The translations under genes and the position numbers were made by a program. Source: Tetragonia tetragonoides (taxonomy: Eukaryota > Streptophyta > Magnoliopsida > Caryophyllales > Aizoaceae). From it: a stretch of DNA of 64,000 bases. Below the pieces are notes generated by a model. It saw only the letters and a program-made list of their open reading frames with translations, was not told the origin of the DNA and did not search any database. The stretch lies in NCBI GenBank assembly GCA_038025085.1, contig CM076146.1, positions 13,171,001-13,235,000 of the forward strand, written 5' to 3'. Positions 1 through 11,212 of the stretch are shown here, one piece after another; the first letter of the stretch is position 1; every line of letters starts with the position of its first letter.

Positions 1-60
1 TTTTATTTTATTTTATTTTATTTTATTTTATTTTATTTTTTATTTTTTATTTTTATTTTT
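1..60. repeat. (TTTTA)n microsatellite
   Basis: The window opens in a simple repeat of TTTTA units that degrades to TTTTTA and ATTTATTT. It probably continues to the left of the window. Confidence 0.9.
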
Positions 61-291
61 ATTTAGTTATTTATTTTTATTTATTTAGTTATTTATGTTT
101 ATTTATTTGTTTGTGTTTTAAAAATAGTAAAAATTAAAATCTTATAAAACATTGTGATTACACTCACCTATTAAAGTATCTATTTATATAATCAATTTAT
201 ATATATGTGGCCCTATATGAGTTACTCTTAAAAAAATTGCAACGCAATTGATTACATCTCCTCCTATAAAATTGCAGGCTCTCCAAAATAT

Positions 292-320
292 TACTCCCTC
301 CAGCCCAATTTAATTGTCCA
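292..320. mobile_element. Single Stowaway-like MITE end
   Basis: TACTCCCTCCAGCCCAATTT at 292 resembles a Stowaway terminal repeat preceded by TA. No matching opposite end is visible before 446, so this is at most a truncated copy. Confidence 0.3.
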
Positions 321-445
321 CTTTGAAATATGTGACTCACAACATTATGATGAGATATTGACTGAAAACGACATGCAATCATTCTGATATTGACCAGACT
401 TGTACCCAAACTCAAAATATAGTAATGCAATCGGGGAAAACTATA

Positions 446-785
446 CTAAAATCGAACTTGAAAAAAAATTGTGACTGAAATCTGTCCGACCCATATCTGA
501 CCCGAAACAACATTACCTGAATCGACCCGAACCCAAATATACCCGGACCGAACCGATCCGAACCCGAACAGAGTACAGTGCGTGATAACCCAATTCAACC
601 CGAACCGATATGACCCAAACCGGATTAACCAGACCCGACCCGCAACCGACCTGAAAACAACATGAACTGAATCAACCCGAACCCAAATATACCCGACCCG
701 ACCCGACCCAAACCCGAAAATAGAAATAACCCAAATCAGACCGAACCGAAATAATCCGACCCAAATAACCTGTTTACCAGGTCTA
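446..785. mobile_element. hAT-like MITE remnant with CCGAACCC-rich interior
   Basis: The interior is a degenerate array of ACCCGACCCGAA-type units. The right end, TTTACCAGGTCTA (773-785), matches the right end of the complete element at 27976-28697. The left terminal repeat and the target duplication are not recognisable, so the left boundary is approximate. The long minus-strand reading frame here (Gly/Arg/Val-rich) is a product of the repeat and not a gene. Confidence 0.5.
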
Positions 786-1217
786 GTTTTGGTTGTTTTC
801 TTATTATAATGCAACTTCTGGAAAGGTGATATATAGATTTGATGAAGATTATGGCGAATGTTTCTTCAAATAGATTTACAGATTTAGTATAGCCTCACTC
901 TTTGTCAAAAACCTTGGTGCTCTATCATAAAACATTTTCCGAGACCAATTATCCAAAACATTATTGCATTAATGAAAGGGTGATGTTATTTTCATGTCAA
1001 TAAACACTACGTCAAATCTTAATCAAAGGGCTAACTTTTTCCTATTTCCATATATGGGAACAAATATATGGCATAAAATGACATGTTAATAGTGTTTTAT
1101 GACCTGTCAATATCATTTCCCTAACGAAAGAGCGAATCCTAGAAACAAAACTAAACACTACATTTAGGTATGTTTAGAATAAATACTTGTTTTACTAACT
1201 TAAAAATTAAAATATGG
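786..1217. other. Intergenic, no feature seen
   Basis: AT-rich sequence without a plausible reading frame, RNA gene or recognisable repeat. Confidence 0.6.
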
Positions 1218-1219
1218 TA

Positions 1220-1641
1220 CTCTCTTCGGCACACAGAAATCTTGACATTTGTAGAATGACAAAAATATTAAGGAAAACACATTTGAGCACAAGAATTTCA
1301 ATTTTATCCTTGAAAGAGCACATGTGAGCGTTAAGAGAGAGAAAATAATATTTTAGTGAGGACTTATTGCTTTTCCCGGTAAAGCTATAAAAGGAACAGT
1401 ACTTTCCTTATTTTCCTTGCTTTTGTAGTGGTGTGAGATTTGTTTTGCTGAATTTGAACAGCAAACCAAAATCTGTCTTTTCATTTCATATTTCCCCCAA
1501 AAATAGGCACATGAGGGGTGAGAAGTTGGGAGGGGTAAAATAGTAAAGGGTTCTTAAATACAATACCATATAAGGAAACGTAAAGATTTCCTGGTACAAA
1601 GAGAAAAGAAAAACGGAAAGATTTCTGTGGATCGGAGGGAG
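1220..1641. mobile_element. Stowaway-like MITE
   Basis: The left end CTCTCTTCGGCACACAGAAA and the right end, read in reverse, CTCCCTCCGATCCACAGAAA form imperfect terminal inverted repeats. TA dinucleotides lie directly outside both ends (1218-1219 and 1642-1643), the signature of Tc1/mariner-derived Stowaway elements. At 422 bp it is on the long side for the group. No coding capacity; mobilisation would need a transposase in trans. Confidence 0.75.
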
Positions 1642-1643
1642 TA

Positions 1644-3255
1644 CAATTTAGTAGAAAATAACTGAAAGTTGCAAAATTTTAACAAGTTTGTTGTTTCACA
1701 AATTGAAAACTTGCATAAACAGCTTTTAAATTTTAACTTTAATTGGAGTTGAAAGATGAAAATACTATGAGATACTGGTTAGTATATGAGGATAGAAACA
1801 ATATCCGAAAACTGAAAGTTGTAACTTATAATGTAAAAGGTACCTGAAATCGTCAAAAAATCCTGATTCTCTAAAGAGTTTTCTCTTCGAGTGCCTCCAA
1901 ACTCTCTTGAAGCACTCTTCTCAAACCATCTCTACTCATCTTAATCCTCGAGCTTGATTCTATCTCCTTTTTTTTTTTTTTATTCAAATAATATCCCTCT
2001 CTTTGTTAGCATCTTCTTATTTGCTTTCAGATGTAATTATAAACCGGGAAAAAATTCAAATCTTATTGTTTTCTCGGGTGATGGGTGAGATTCTTGAAGA
2101 CCTTTATCTCGCCGGCGAGGTTATTGTTTGCTCGGAAGATATGGGGCTTGCTTCCCGATCTGGGTTGCTTTGCTAGGTATTGTTTTAAGGCTTCCCGTCC
2201 ATTTTGCTCGTCTTCTTTCCTCCGGCGACTTTGAACGACATGGTTGCTTGAAACCCGTCCTCTCACCGTTACCGATTCTCTTCAGGAATTGGTGGTTGTT
2301 TTGGCTAAAGTCAGAGACTCAGAGGTATGAAGAGTGTGAAACTCTTTTAGAATTTGGGGGGTTTTCGGATCCTATATCCGAAAAACCTAAAGCAAAAAAA
2401 ATAATAATAATAAAAATTCGTCTGCTAGTGTGTTTAGAGGATTCTGAAATTTGATCCTCTTGTTCCTTGGGTTCTGGAGCTGGTGAACAAGATGAAGTTG
2501 GAAGAGGAAGATGGTTCAATTTTAGATTTGTCTAATTTGTATAATTTTTAGGCTTCCTTTTTATTTGTTCTTTGCTCTAATGGTTTCATCAAGTCCTTCA
2601 CTAATTTGTTACTGAAGGTTTCTTAGGTTAAACTTCATTGAAGTTTACCTGGTTGTCTTGCCTTTTCAAAAAAAAAAAAAAACAAAACTTAATAGAGTAG
2701 AACTAAAAAGCTATAAAGAGATGGTCGGAAATAAGGCTTCCTATTGTTCTAAGATCAACGTCGATAATGCACTTCTTTTGCCGCTCTTACAATCCACATT
2801 AAACTTATATGTAATCATTGTTCTAGAATTTTTATCATATAAATCTAAAATTTCTTATTATTGTTGACACTATATGCTATTAAACATGACTACACCTGAC
2901 CCGATATAACAAAAAGTTGATTTAACCAGACATCATCAATATAAACATGTTTCAAATTCGACCCGAGTGCTCTTGTAACATGAGACAAATGTTAACCTGT
3001 AAATGACTCCTCGATTATAATTATTGTTAGCTCTACCTACAATATCACTTATATCCCATTGAACGGTAATACAAATCAGATGCATAGTACTTAATTTGTA
3101 AATAATAAAGACATAGCCAAAACCTAAACTCGAAGTTTTATGGACTGATACTTTTGCAAACTCATTATTCTTTTATGGGAACGATTATTATCCCCACACT
3201 CTTTTAAGCTATTCCCACAAATTTGTTAAGAGTAATTAGTTTAAGAAGTAAAATA
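1644..3255. other. Intergenic, possible poly-A retroposon at about 2040-2682
   Basis: Mostly unremarkable AT-rich DNA. From about 2040 the composition rises in GC, and the stretch ends at CCTTTTC followed by a 15-A run (2668-2682), which suggests a 5'-truncated LINE or other retroposed transcript in plus orientation. The short frames within it (such as 2128-2454) match no family I know, and I could not identify a target duplication. Confidence 0.35.
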
Positions 3256-3260
3256 GCATA

Positions 3261-4674
3261 TGTTGAGTAATTGAGTTTTGAAGATGACAAACTTATTTAA
3301 TTATAAAGTGAAGCTACTTAACTTGTGTGTTAGTGTTTCAGAAATTTATTTATACAAGAGTTTGCTAGATAAAGATCAAGAAGAAGACACAAGTTATTCT
3401 CATGTTCTCTAGGTTATTTATGTATTTCTTAGAGTTCATGTTAAAGCTAAGTAATTATATAAATGTGGAATTTATATTTGTTAGGCAACAAAATTAATAA
3501 ACATTTAAAAATGTCATTGTGTTGGAAACGATCCTTGAAACTTCAGTATTCATTGGAACGTTACCTACACACATATATTAATGCACTCAATCGTCTCAGT
3601 TAAATTTAAGATCAAGATCTTAAATTTAATATCTTAATATTTACATCCTTTGTATTGTGCCAAATATATTATTTGCAAAGAGCTTTTTCTGAAATCTATT
3701 TATTCTTATTTTTGGCTATATGGTTTTTAGCTAGGAAGAAAATACTTTCTATAAAAATATTTATTTTATTTTCTTCATAAAAACTGATTTTGATATGTAT
3801 GCTTTATATGATAAATATATTTATTCATCTTTATGAAAATCTTGTTTACCAAATAAAGGAAAAAGAGATTTGGTTTTCTAGTTGCAAATAGGTTCCTAGT
3901 TGCTTTTTACTTCTTGGTCATGCGTATAAAATGAAGATTTTGCATAAATCAGTTTTACGTCTCTTGTTGCACCGAACGTAATATCACTTTTGAGAGAGTC
4001 TAATTTACAAACAGTTCCACATTACATAGAACGTTGCCTAATAGCTATAAGTTTCACACGTTATTCATTGCAAAGCTATAGGATTACTATTTTACCTTTC
4101 CACTTATTGAAGTTCATCAAGGTAAACATTGTTCGTTGATTACCACAGCTAGTAGACCGGTAAAACGGGTCGACCCAGCGGGTTACGGGTCGGGTTACTT
4201 CGGATTCTGGTCGGGTCGGTTACGGGTTGGTTTTTGGTTCGAATCCAATTTTTAGTTCATTTTACCGGGTTGTAAACGGGTTCGGGTCAAGAATGTTTTT
4301 TCAGGACCCTAAAAAAAGGGGTCGGGTCGGCTTTTTACAGCTCTAACAGCTAGAGTTAGTTGTTCAGAGATTGCCTTGGGTGAGTTCCTGAGTGCGTTTG
4401 GCTTGGAAGAGTTTTTAAGTGCGTTTGGCTTGGACAAGTGTTCGAGTGCGTGGGTTGAGATAGAGTTAACTTGATCGAGTTGTACTATTCTCTTAATAAA
4501 AGAAGTAGTCTTTAAAGTCCTTTGGGCCGTGGTTTTTTATCCTTTGTGAGTTACAAAGGGTTTTCCACATAAATCGTGAGTGCTTTAATTCTAGTTCTTT
4601 TATACTTGTTTTAAATTCCGCAAATTTGGGGTAATACAATTCACTCCCCTCTTGTGTTCCTTGTGCTACTAACA
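3261..4674 (+). repeat. 5' LTR of the copia element (interrupted by a MITE)
   Basis: 1414 bp, TG...CA, directly repeated at 9992-11212. The length excess over the 3' LTR is explained by a 193-bp hAT MITE plus 8-bp duplication at 4145-4353. Apart from this the copies align along their whole length with scattered substitutions. Confidence 0.9.
4153..4345. mobile_element. hAT-type MITE inserted in the 5' LTR
   Basis: Ends TAGACCGGTAAAA and, reversed, TAGAGCTGTAAAA are terminal inverted repeats of hAT type. A perfect 8-bp target duplication ACAGCTAG flanks it (4145-4152 and 4346-4353). The interior is made of GGGTCGGGT-like units. The 3' LTR at about 10890 keeps the empty site with a single ACAACTAG, which shows insertion after the retrotransposon had landed. 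Confidence 0.93.
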
Positions 4675-4676
4675 AT

Positions 4677-4689
4677 TGGTATCAGAACC
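4677..4689 (+). other. Primer binding site (initiator tRNA-Met type)
   Basis: TGGTATCAGAACC begins two bases after the 5' LTR. It differs at one position from the usual plant TGGTATCAGAGCC, complementary to the 3' end of initiator tRNA-Met, the primer of most plant copia elements. Confidence 0.85.
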
Positions 4690-4726
4690 TCGTTTTCTCT
4701 TAGATACATGTTCACGCTTGAAGAGA

Positions 4727-5572
4727 ATGTCGATCTCAAACACATCGAATGGTATTAAAGAGGGTCAATCTGCACTGAGACCTCCATTCTTCGACGGGCA
4801 CAACTACTCTGGATGGAAAAATCGTATGAAAATTTACATTAAATCTGAAGACTTTCAGATATGGCAAGTAGTTAAGAATGAACCGTTTAAATTTGTTGAC
4901 ACGACATGTAAAGAAGTAGAAGAGGAAAAATGGACCGAAATAAATTTTAGAAAAATTGAAAAAAATGCTAAAGCAATGAAATTTTTACATTGTGCCTTAG
5001 ATTCTGATGAATTTAATAGAATATTTGCTTGTTGTAGTGCTAAAGAAATTTGGGATACTTTACAAACTGCTCATGAAGGATCTAATGAAGTGAAATTGTC
5101 TAAAATCGATTTACTAGTTCAACAATATGAATCTTTTCAGATTAAGAAAAACGAATCGATTAAGGATACGTTTACTCGCTTTACTATTATTATAAATGAA
5201 CTAAAGTCTCTTGGAAGAGAATATGCAGTAGAAGATCAAGTTAGAAAAATTCTGAGGAGTCTACCGAATACTGAACATTGAATGCATAAAGTTACTGCAA
5301 TTCAAGAGGCTAGGGATCTCACAAAACTACAACTAGACCAATTGATGGGATCTTTATTAACTCATGAGATGAAACTTGAATCCCGAGCCACGGACTCATC
5401 TAACAATAATAGAGGACTTGCTTTCAAAACCAATAATGATGAGCCAATCACAAATTTTGATGAAGATGATATTATGTTCATTGTTAAAAAGTTTTCCAAG
5501 TTCTTAAAAATTTTTAATAGCAAAAATAATTACTCTACTAATTCTTACAAGAAAAATATTAAATGCTGGACT
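4727..5572 (+). pseudogene. gag: copia Gag, N-terminal part
   Basis: The frame opens at ATG 4727, after the primer site, and has the conserved copia Gag stretch PPFFDGHNYSGWKNRM near its start, followed by the helical UBN2-type Gag domain. An in-frame TGA at 5279-5281 interrupts it; the same frame continues with KVTAIQEARDL, which is typical Gag sequence, so the stop is a later mutation (a TGG to TGA change would explain it). The frame runs to about 5572, where a GC-rich insertion begins. Gag would form the virus-like particle in the cytoplasm; this copy cannot. Confidence 0.8.
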
Positions 5573-6429
5573 AAGGTGGACAATGTGCTGTCCAAGCCGG
5601 GGCTGGGCCGGGCTTTTTGTAGGTCGGGCTTCGTCACACAAAGGCACTGATTGGCACTGCCCAGAATAGGTCGTGTCAGGCTGGGCCTGCGGTTCTGGAG
5701 AAGGCTGACCCGTGGCCGGACCGTATACCGTGCCTGGTTTTGGGCCTTGTGCGGTCTTGTTTCCGGTGCCGGTGCTGAGCAGTTCAACTTAGGGTTTTTT
5801 TTGTCTTTTTTTTTTTTTTTTTACTTCAGCTATTGTGGTGGTGGCGGCAGAGGTTTGTGGTGACTGGTGACTATGGCAATGCAAGTTCGTTCCGTTGGGG
5901 TGGTGGTGGTAGATTTGAGTTTTGTTACTTCTATGGCTTTCCCATGGAAGTTCTTCAATAATTTGAAAAATTAGTGGTTTCAGATGCGAAATTATTTGCT
6001 AAATAAAGTCCAAATGCAAGTTCTATGAGATAATTGATACAGAAGAAGAGATGGGGGAGGCGTGAAGGAGTTGGGAAATGAGAAGCCTAGAGTTTTTAAA
6101 GGAGAGAGAAAGAAAGATGTGCTAGAAATAATAATAATAATTTGAGAATGAATGGTTGAACTGACAAGTGAGGAAGCCCAAGTGATGAGCCTACCGGTCA
6201 GATGGGCAGTGCTGGGCCGGGCTTCAGACGGTCCAGTCATGGGCGTGCTTTGTGGGCTGGTCCGAAGTTGTATCAATTATTTTGGGGAGCAAGTTCGAGC
6301 CTGCACTACCTTCATCCGTGCCATAGTAGGTCGTGGGCTCGGGCCTCTGGCATGCCGGCACAGATAGGCCCATAGGCGGTCCGTTCCATTATGTGTCTGG
6401 GCCAAGCTCGGCGCAGTGGTCAGGTCTAT
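5573..6429. mobile_element. GC-rich insertion splitting the gag frame
   Basis: Between the Gag core and the zinc knuckle lie about 850 bp of foreign composition: GGGCCGGGC-like units at both ends and a T-rich and GA-rich centre. The octamers GCTGGACT (5565-5572) and GATGGACT (6430-6437) agree at 7 of 8 positions and could be a hAT-sized target duplication. I see no convincing terminal inverted repeat, so the element type is open and the borders are approximate. Confidence 0.45.
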
Positions 6430-7669
6430 GATGGACTTTGTCATAAATGCAGGTTACCTGGACATATGATAAGCCAATGCCCACTGTGGGATATGGAGAA
6501 GAAGAAAGATAAAAGAGCAAATCTATCTGCCGCAGTAGACAAAGAGTTAGACAAAGTGATGGCTGCATTGAGAGAAGAAGAAGTAGATTTGGAAGAAGAA
6601 GAAGAAGAAGAAGAAGAACATCATCTGCAAGCCCACCTAGACTTATGGCAATTTCGGATGATGAGACCAATAAGGAAGAAGATATTGAGGTATCTATGAA
6701 TGAATTAAAATTTAAACTATCTTCTTTTTCAAAAGAAAAATTGATGAATGCCATGAATGTTGTTATTAATAGTTCTCAAGAGACATTGTAAAGAAGAAGC
6801 TGAAAATAGCAATTTAATCTTGATGAATAAAATCAATGACCTAAAAGATAGAATTAATACTCTTGAGAAATTAGAAAAAATGTCCATTGGCAAAATATGT
6901 GAAGTAGAAAAGAGTGATGAAACGTTGGATGTGTTCAATAAAAACCTGAAGGGAAAAAACGAATTTATGAGAAATAAAATGAAAGAGATAGAAGAAGAAA
7001 ATAATTTGCTCAAAGAAAAGAACGACATCTTAGAAAAGGAAAAAGGAACGTTGGAAATTTTTTTGAAACAACGTTCCTTAGAGTTAGAAAAGGAGAAACG
7101 CTTAAACGACAACTTAGTAAAAGACAAGGAAACGTTGGGTAAAAACTTGAAGGAACGTTCTATAGAATTAGAGAAGCTAAATTTTAAACTGAACTTCGTA
7201 AAAGAATCAGAGGCTTATACTAGTTCTTAGGACCATTCCCACACCTTGCAGAAACGTTTGGATCATCTTACTAAAGAAAATCAGACCCTTAAAAACAATC
7301 TGTCTAAATTGGAGAAAAATAAGACTACTGCCACACACAAAGAAAATTTGTGTTAAATTGGACAAAAAAACTTATGAGATGTATATAAAGCATGTTAGCA
7401 CGCCTTCTAATCAAAAAGTTAGGACCATTGTTAAGACTAGTCCTAAAAAGAAATATAGAAAATATGTTGATGTGCCAGAACATCGTGTTTGCATGCATAG
7501 TGGTTTTATTGGTCATTTATGTATGAATATCTTAAGAAATTATCTCACGATAAGAATAATGTTACTGTTAAACAAATATGGGTTAAGAAAGATTCTTTGC
7601 ATACCATTTATGCTACTAACCCAAAGGGAACCAAAAAAGTTTGGGTTCCCAAAAGCAAGAATTGATTGA
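6430..7669 (+). pseudogene. gag: copia Gag, zinc knuckle and coiled-coil C-terminal part
   Basis: A CCHC knuckle CHKCRLPGHMISQC (about 6442-6483) is followed by an acidic Glu run and, from 6757 to 7230, a long Lys/Glu/Leu-rich coiled coil with repeated NDILEKEKGTLE-like heptads. After a TAG at 7228-7230 the same style of sequence continues, and a second degenerate knuckle-like segment (CMHSGFIGHLC) and a VWVP-type tail appear near 7480-7665. Several stops and frame changes mark it as non-functional. The coiled coil is unusual for ordinary copia Gag and recalls Sireviruses. No protease motif follows. Confidence 0.7.
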
Positions 7670-9977
7670 CTTTTGCAGGTTATATGAGAGGGAGTAAACA
7701 TTAGTATTGACTAATTATGTCATGTGTTGATATATCTTTAATTGCTCTACTCTCTCATGGCCTTTGAGAGTGAATGTGGTGATGATGTTTGGTTACAATA
7801 TAAAACGCAAGATTGTCAAGAGCACTAAGGTTAGTAAGTCATTCACATATACTCTCTATATAATGTATTCTAGGTAGATGTTTTAATGGAAAATTTGTTT
7901 GATAATATTTTGCTACTTGACAGGGGGAATATGCTTATTTTATATTAATTGATTCTTGTTATGTAGTAAGGTAAATCTATGTGGAATTATTTTTAATGAC
8001 AATATTTAAAATGCTTTACTGGCTTGCATATTAGTTTTGATTGATGAAATATAGTATTATTGTTTGCAATATGTGATTGTGGTATTAAGCTGTGACACCC
8101 ATTTTCTATAAAGTAGCATCCTAAATTGAAGCTTTTGTTGATTGATTAATGGTTGATATTTTTACAAAAGCCTCACATAGAAAACAATTTGAGAAGGATC
8201 ACGCTTGATCAAGATATGGTTATGCTTGATTAGTTAGTATCATACATATGATCCCTCGATGATTGACTAGAAACGATTGATTTGTTTTTGTTCATAATCG
8301 ATGCTTATCTACAAGGGTATAACGTGTGAGTCTTTGTTGATTTCATATACATATGATATTAATATAAATGACTCTCTATGTCTCACTAGATGCTATACTG
8401 ATACTGCATTTATTGTTTATTGCTATTATATCATACATCCAAAATTTTCTTTTGTGCAAGACGAATTCCTTCTTAAAAGACTGATTATAATTTGAAACCA
8501 CATTACAAGCCAAATCAGTCTTTGAAATTTTGAGCCATTGAAACACAATCAAGCTCCAGAAACAAATGTTCATTATTCATCTTTTACCCATTGCTAATGT
8601 CACGTTAAATATCTCGATAGGGGGATTATTTATGAGATTTGGTATAGTTTTTATTTGAAGAAATTATTGCATTTTCTATAGTCATATCTATTTGGTTGTA
8701 TTGGAGAAGTTGTGGCCTTTCAAAAAAAAAAAAAAAAAAAAGAGAGAAAAAAACAAAAACAAAAGAAAAGGAGGCCGAAAAGACAGAAGTAAATTTACTT
8801 CTTTACTATGAACGTTTTCTTTGTTATTCGAATGTTCTTGTTACAGTAGTGTGAAGTTGTTTCACGTGATTACAGAGGAGAAATAAGAAGATATTTCATA
8901 TTAGTGATTGAAAATTCCTTTTAAGAGATATAAGGAAGAATTTCTTTTAATCTTAGGGATGCCTATTTTATGAAACTGTTCGTGGAAGTCATCTTTTTGA
9001 CTAAAAAGGAGAGAAACGACAAATGTAGGATGTTAGGTTTTGACATGCATATATTGTTCTAAGTTTCATTGCTACCTAATCGTCTACCATGTTAGAGAGA
9101 TAAGGATTTCATATTGATTACTAGGAGATACAAGGGGATTCTTGCAACAATATTATTTCGAATATTGAATTAATTTTGGATTATGACTAAACCATCTCAA
9201 TATTCTCCTTATAATGTGACATTGGCTAAACCTTAAACAAACCGTTTTCTTCACTTCCCAACCATTACATCTCAAACCATGTTTCCTAAATCTAAAAGGA
9301 AGCATCTTCTAAGGGGGAATGATTTCCTTGAATGATTCACATATGCTTTATCATTTATCACATATCCTTTATCCTTCATCATGATCAAATCATGACATAC
9401 CTCTATCGTCTTGTAATTTAAACAAGAGCCTTTGATTTAAATTCCTTGGATGTCATGATGTGTACTTGAACATTAGATTTCTTTTGGTGTAGTCATAGTA
9501 TCACTAGATTGTGCTTGAGCTACTTTAGTTATACTTATGTTATATTATCGTACTCTTGACTCTATCTTATGATTTTGTGATGAGTTATCTTTCTTGTCTT
9601 GACTTATTAATCTTTTTGATGATGTCAAAAGGGGGAAGAATATTGTGTGATGCTAGGTATTTGAGCTTTGATTTATCTAGTTTCAAAGAAGGTCTTATTA
9701 AATTTGATTTATCTTTGTCTTTTTTCCTAATACCACTATGGTCATCAATGGGCTTCTTGATTATGAATGAAATACATAGATGACACATTTTTTTTATCAT
9801 GAATGAGCTCTTGATTGATTATCTTGCTTTAACATTACGAGCTCTTGAATGAATGATTATAATTATTTCCTCCTTCTATTCCCTATGAATAGAAAGCGCT
9901 ACAATCTTTTATTTGTGCTTAGTTATAATTGGTTATATTATTTTAGCACTATTATACATCACAAGTTTGCCATCTTC
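7670..9977 (+). other. Non-coding internal region with repeated purine-tract motifs
   Basis: No pol-like frame is present. AAGGGGGAA-type tracts occur at 7921, 8619, 9311 and 9627 before the functional tract at 9978. A poly-A stretch at about 8721-8760 may mark a further nested retroposon. The remaining DNA is AT-rich. Confidence 0.55.
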
Positions 9978-9990
9978 AAAAAGGGGGAAA
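9978..9990 (+). other. Polypurine tract of the copia element
   Basis: AAAAAGGGGGAAA lies immediately 5' of the 3' LTR (which begins at 9992) and would prime plus-strand DNA synthesis. Confidence 0.85.
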
Positions 9991-9991
9991 T

Positions 9992-11212
9992 TGTTGAGTA
10001 ATTGAGTTTTGAAGATGACAAATTTATTTAATTATAAAGTGATGCTAATTAACTTGTGTGTTAGTGTTTTAGGAATTTATTTATGCAAGAGTTTGCTAGA
10101 TAAAGATCAAGAAGAAGACACAAGTTATTCTCATGTTCTCTAGGTTATTTATTTATTTCTTAGAGTTCATGTTAAAGCTAAGCAATTATATAAATGTGGA
10201 ATTTATATTTGCTAGGCAACGAAATTAATAAACGTTTAAAAAGGTCATTGTGTGGGAATGATACTTGAAACTTCAGTGTTCAATAGAACGTTACCTACAC
10301 ACATATATTAATGTGCTCAATCGTCTGAGTTAAATTTAAGATCAAAATCTTAAATTTAATCTCTTAATATTATTTATATCCTTCGTATTGTGTCAAATAT
10401 ATTATTTGCAAAGAGATTTTTTCGATATCTATTTATTCTTATTTTTGGCTACATAATTTTTAACTAGGAAGAAAATACTTTCTATAAAGATATTTATTTT
10501 ATTTTCTTCATAAAAACTGATTTTGATATATATATATATATGCTTTATATGATAAAGATATTTATTCATCTTTATGAAAATCTTGTTTACCAAGTAAAGG
10601 AAAAAGAGATTTAGTTTTCTAGTTGCAAATAGGTTCCTAGTTGGTTTTTACTTCTTGGTCATGCGTACAAAAAGAAGATTTTGCATAAGTCAGTTTAACG
10701 TCTCTCGTTGCACCGAACGTAATATCATTTTTGAGAGAGTCTAATTTACAAATATTTCCATACATTACATAGAACGTTGCCTAAAAGCTATAAGTTTCAC
10801 ACGTTATTCGTTGCAAATCTATAGGATTATTATTGTACCTTTCCACTTATTGAAGTTCATCAAGGTAAACATTGTTCGTTGATTACAACAACTAGAGTTA
10901 GTTGTTCAGGGATTGGCTTTGGTGAGTTCTTGAGTGCATTTGGCTTGGAAGAGTTTCTAAGTGCGTTTGGCTTGGATGAGTGTTTGAGTGCGTAGTTAGA
11001 TAACTTGATCAAGTTGTACTATTCTCTTAATAAAAGTAGTCTTTAAAGTCCTTCGGGCCGTGGTTTTTTATCCTTTGTGAGTTACAAAGGGTTTTCCACG
11101 TAAATCGTGAGTGCTTTAATTCTAGTTATTTTATACTTCATTTAAATTTCGTAAATTTGGGGTAACACAATTCACTCCCTCCCCCCCTCTTGTGTTCCTT
11201 GTGCTACTAACA
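9992..11212 (+). repeat. 3' LTR of the copia element
   Basis: 1221 bp, TG...CA, direct repeat of 3261-4674 without the MITE. It contains a small TA expansion near 10530 and a C-run near 11178 that the 5' LTR lacks. Confidence 0.9.

Larger units (their letters stand above)
3261..11212 (+). mobile_element. Non-autonomous Ty1/copia (Sirevirus-like) LTR retrotransposon
   Basis: Two LTRs of about 1.2 kb, both starting TGTTGAGTAATTG and ending CTACTAACA, flank a 5.3-kb internal region. A primer binding site follows the 5' LTR and a purine tract (9978-9990) precedes the 3' LTR. The internal region encodes a Gag with zinc knuckle and long coiled coil, but no protease, integrase, reverse transcriptase or RNase H is visible. 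The flanking pentamers GCATA (3256-3260) and ACATA (11213-11217) are a near-match target duplication. A coiled-coil Gag and several purine tracts upstream of the 3' LTR are described for Sireviruses; the lineage call is inference because pol is missing. It would depend on enzymes supplied in trans. Confidence 0.8.

Noticed and set aside
446..814. Gly/Arg/Val-rich minus-strand reading frame
   Set aside because: It is the translation of a CCGAACCC tandem array inside a hAT-like element, not a protein.
2128..2454. 108-codon plus-strand frame
   Set aside because: No known motif, overlaps an equally long minus-strand frame, and lies in a likely retroposon fragment.
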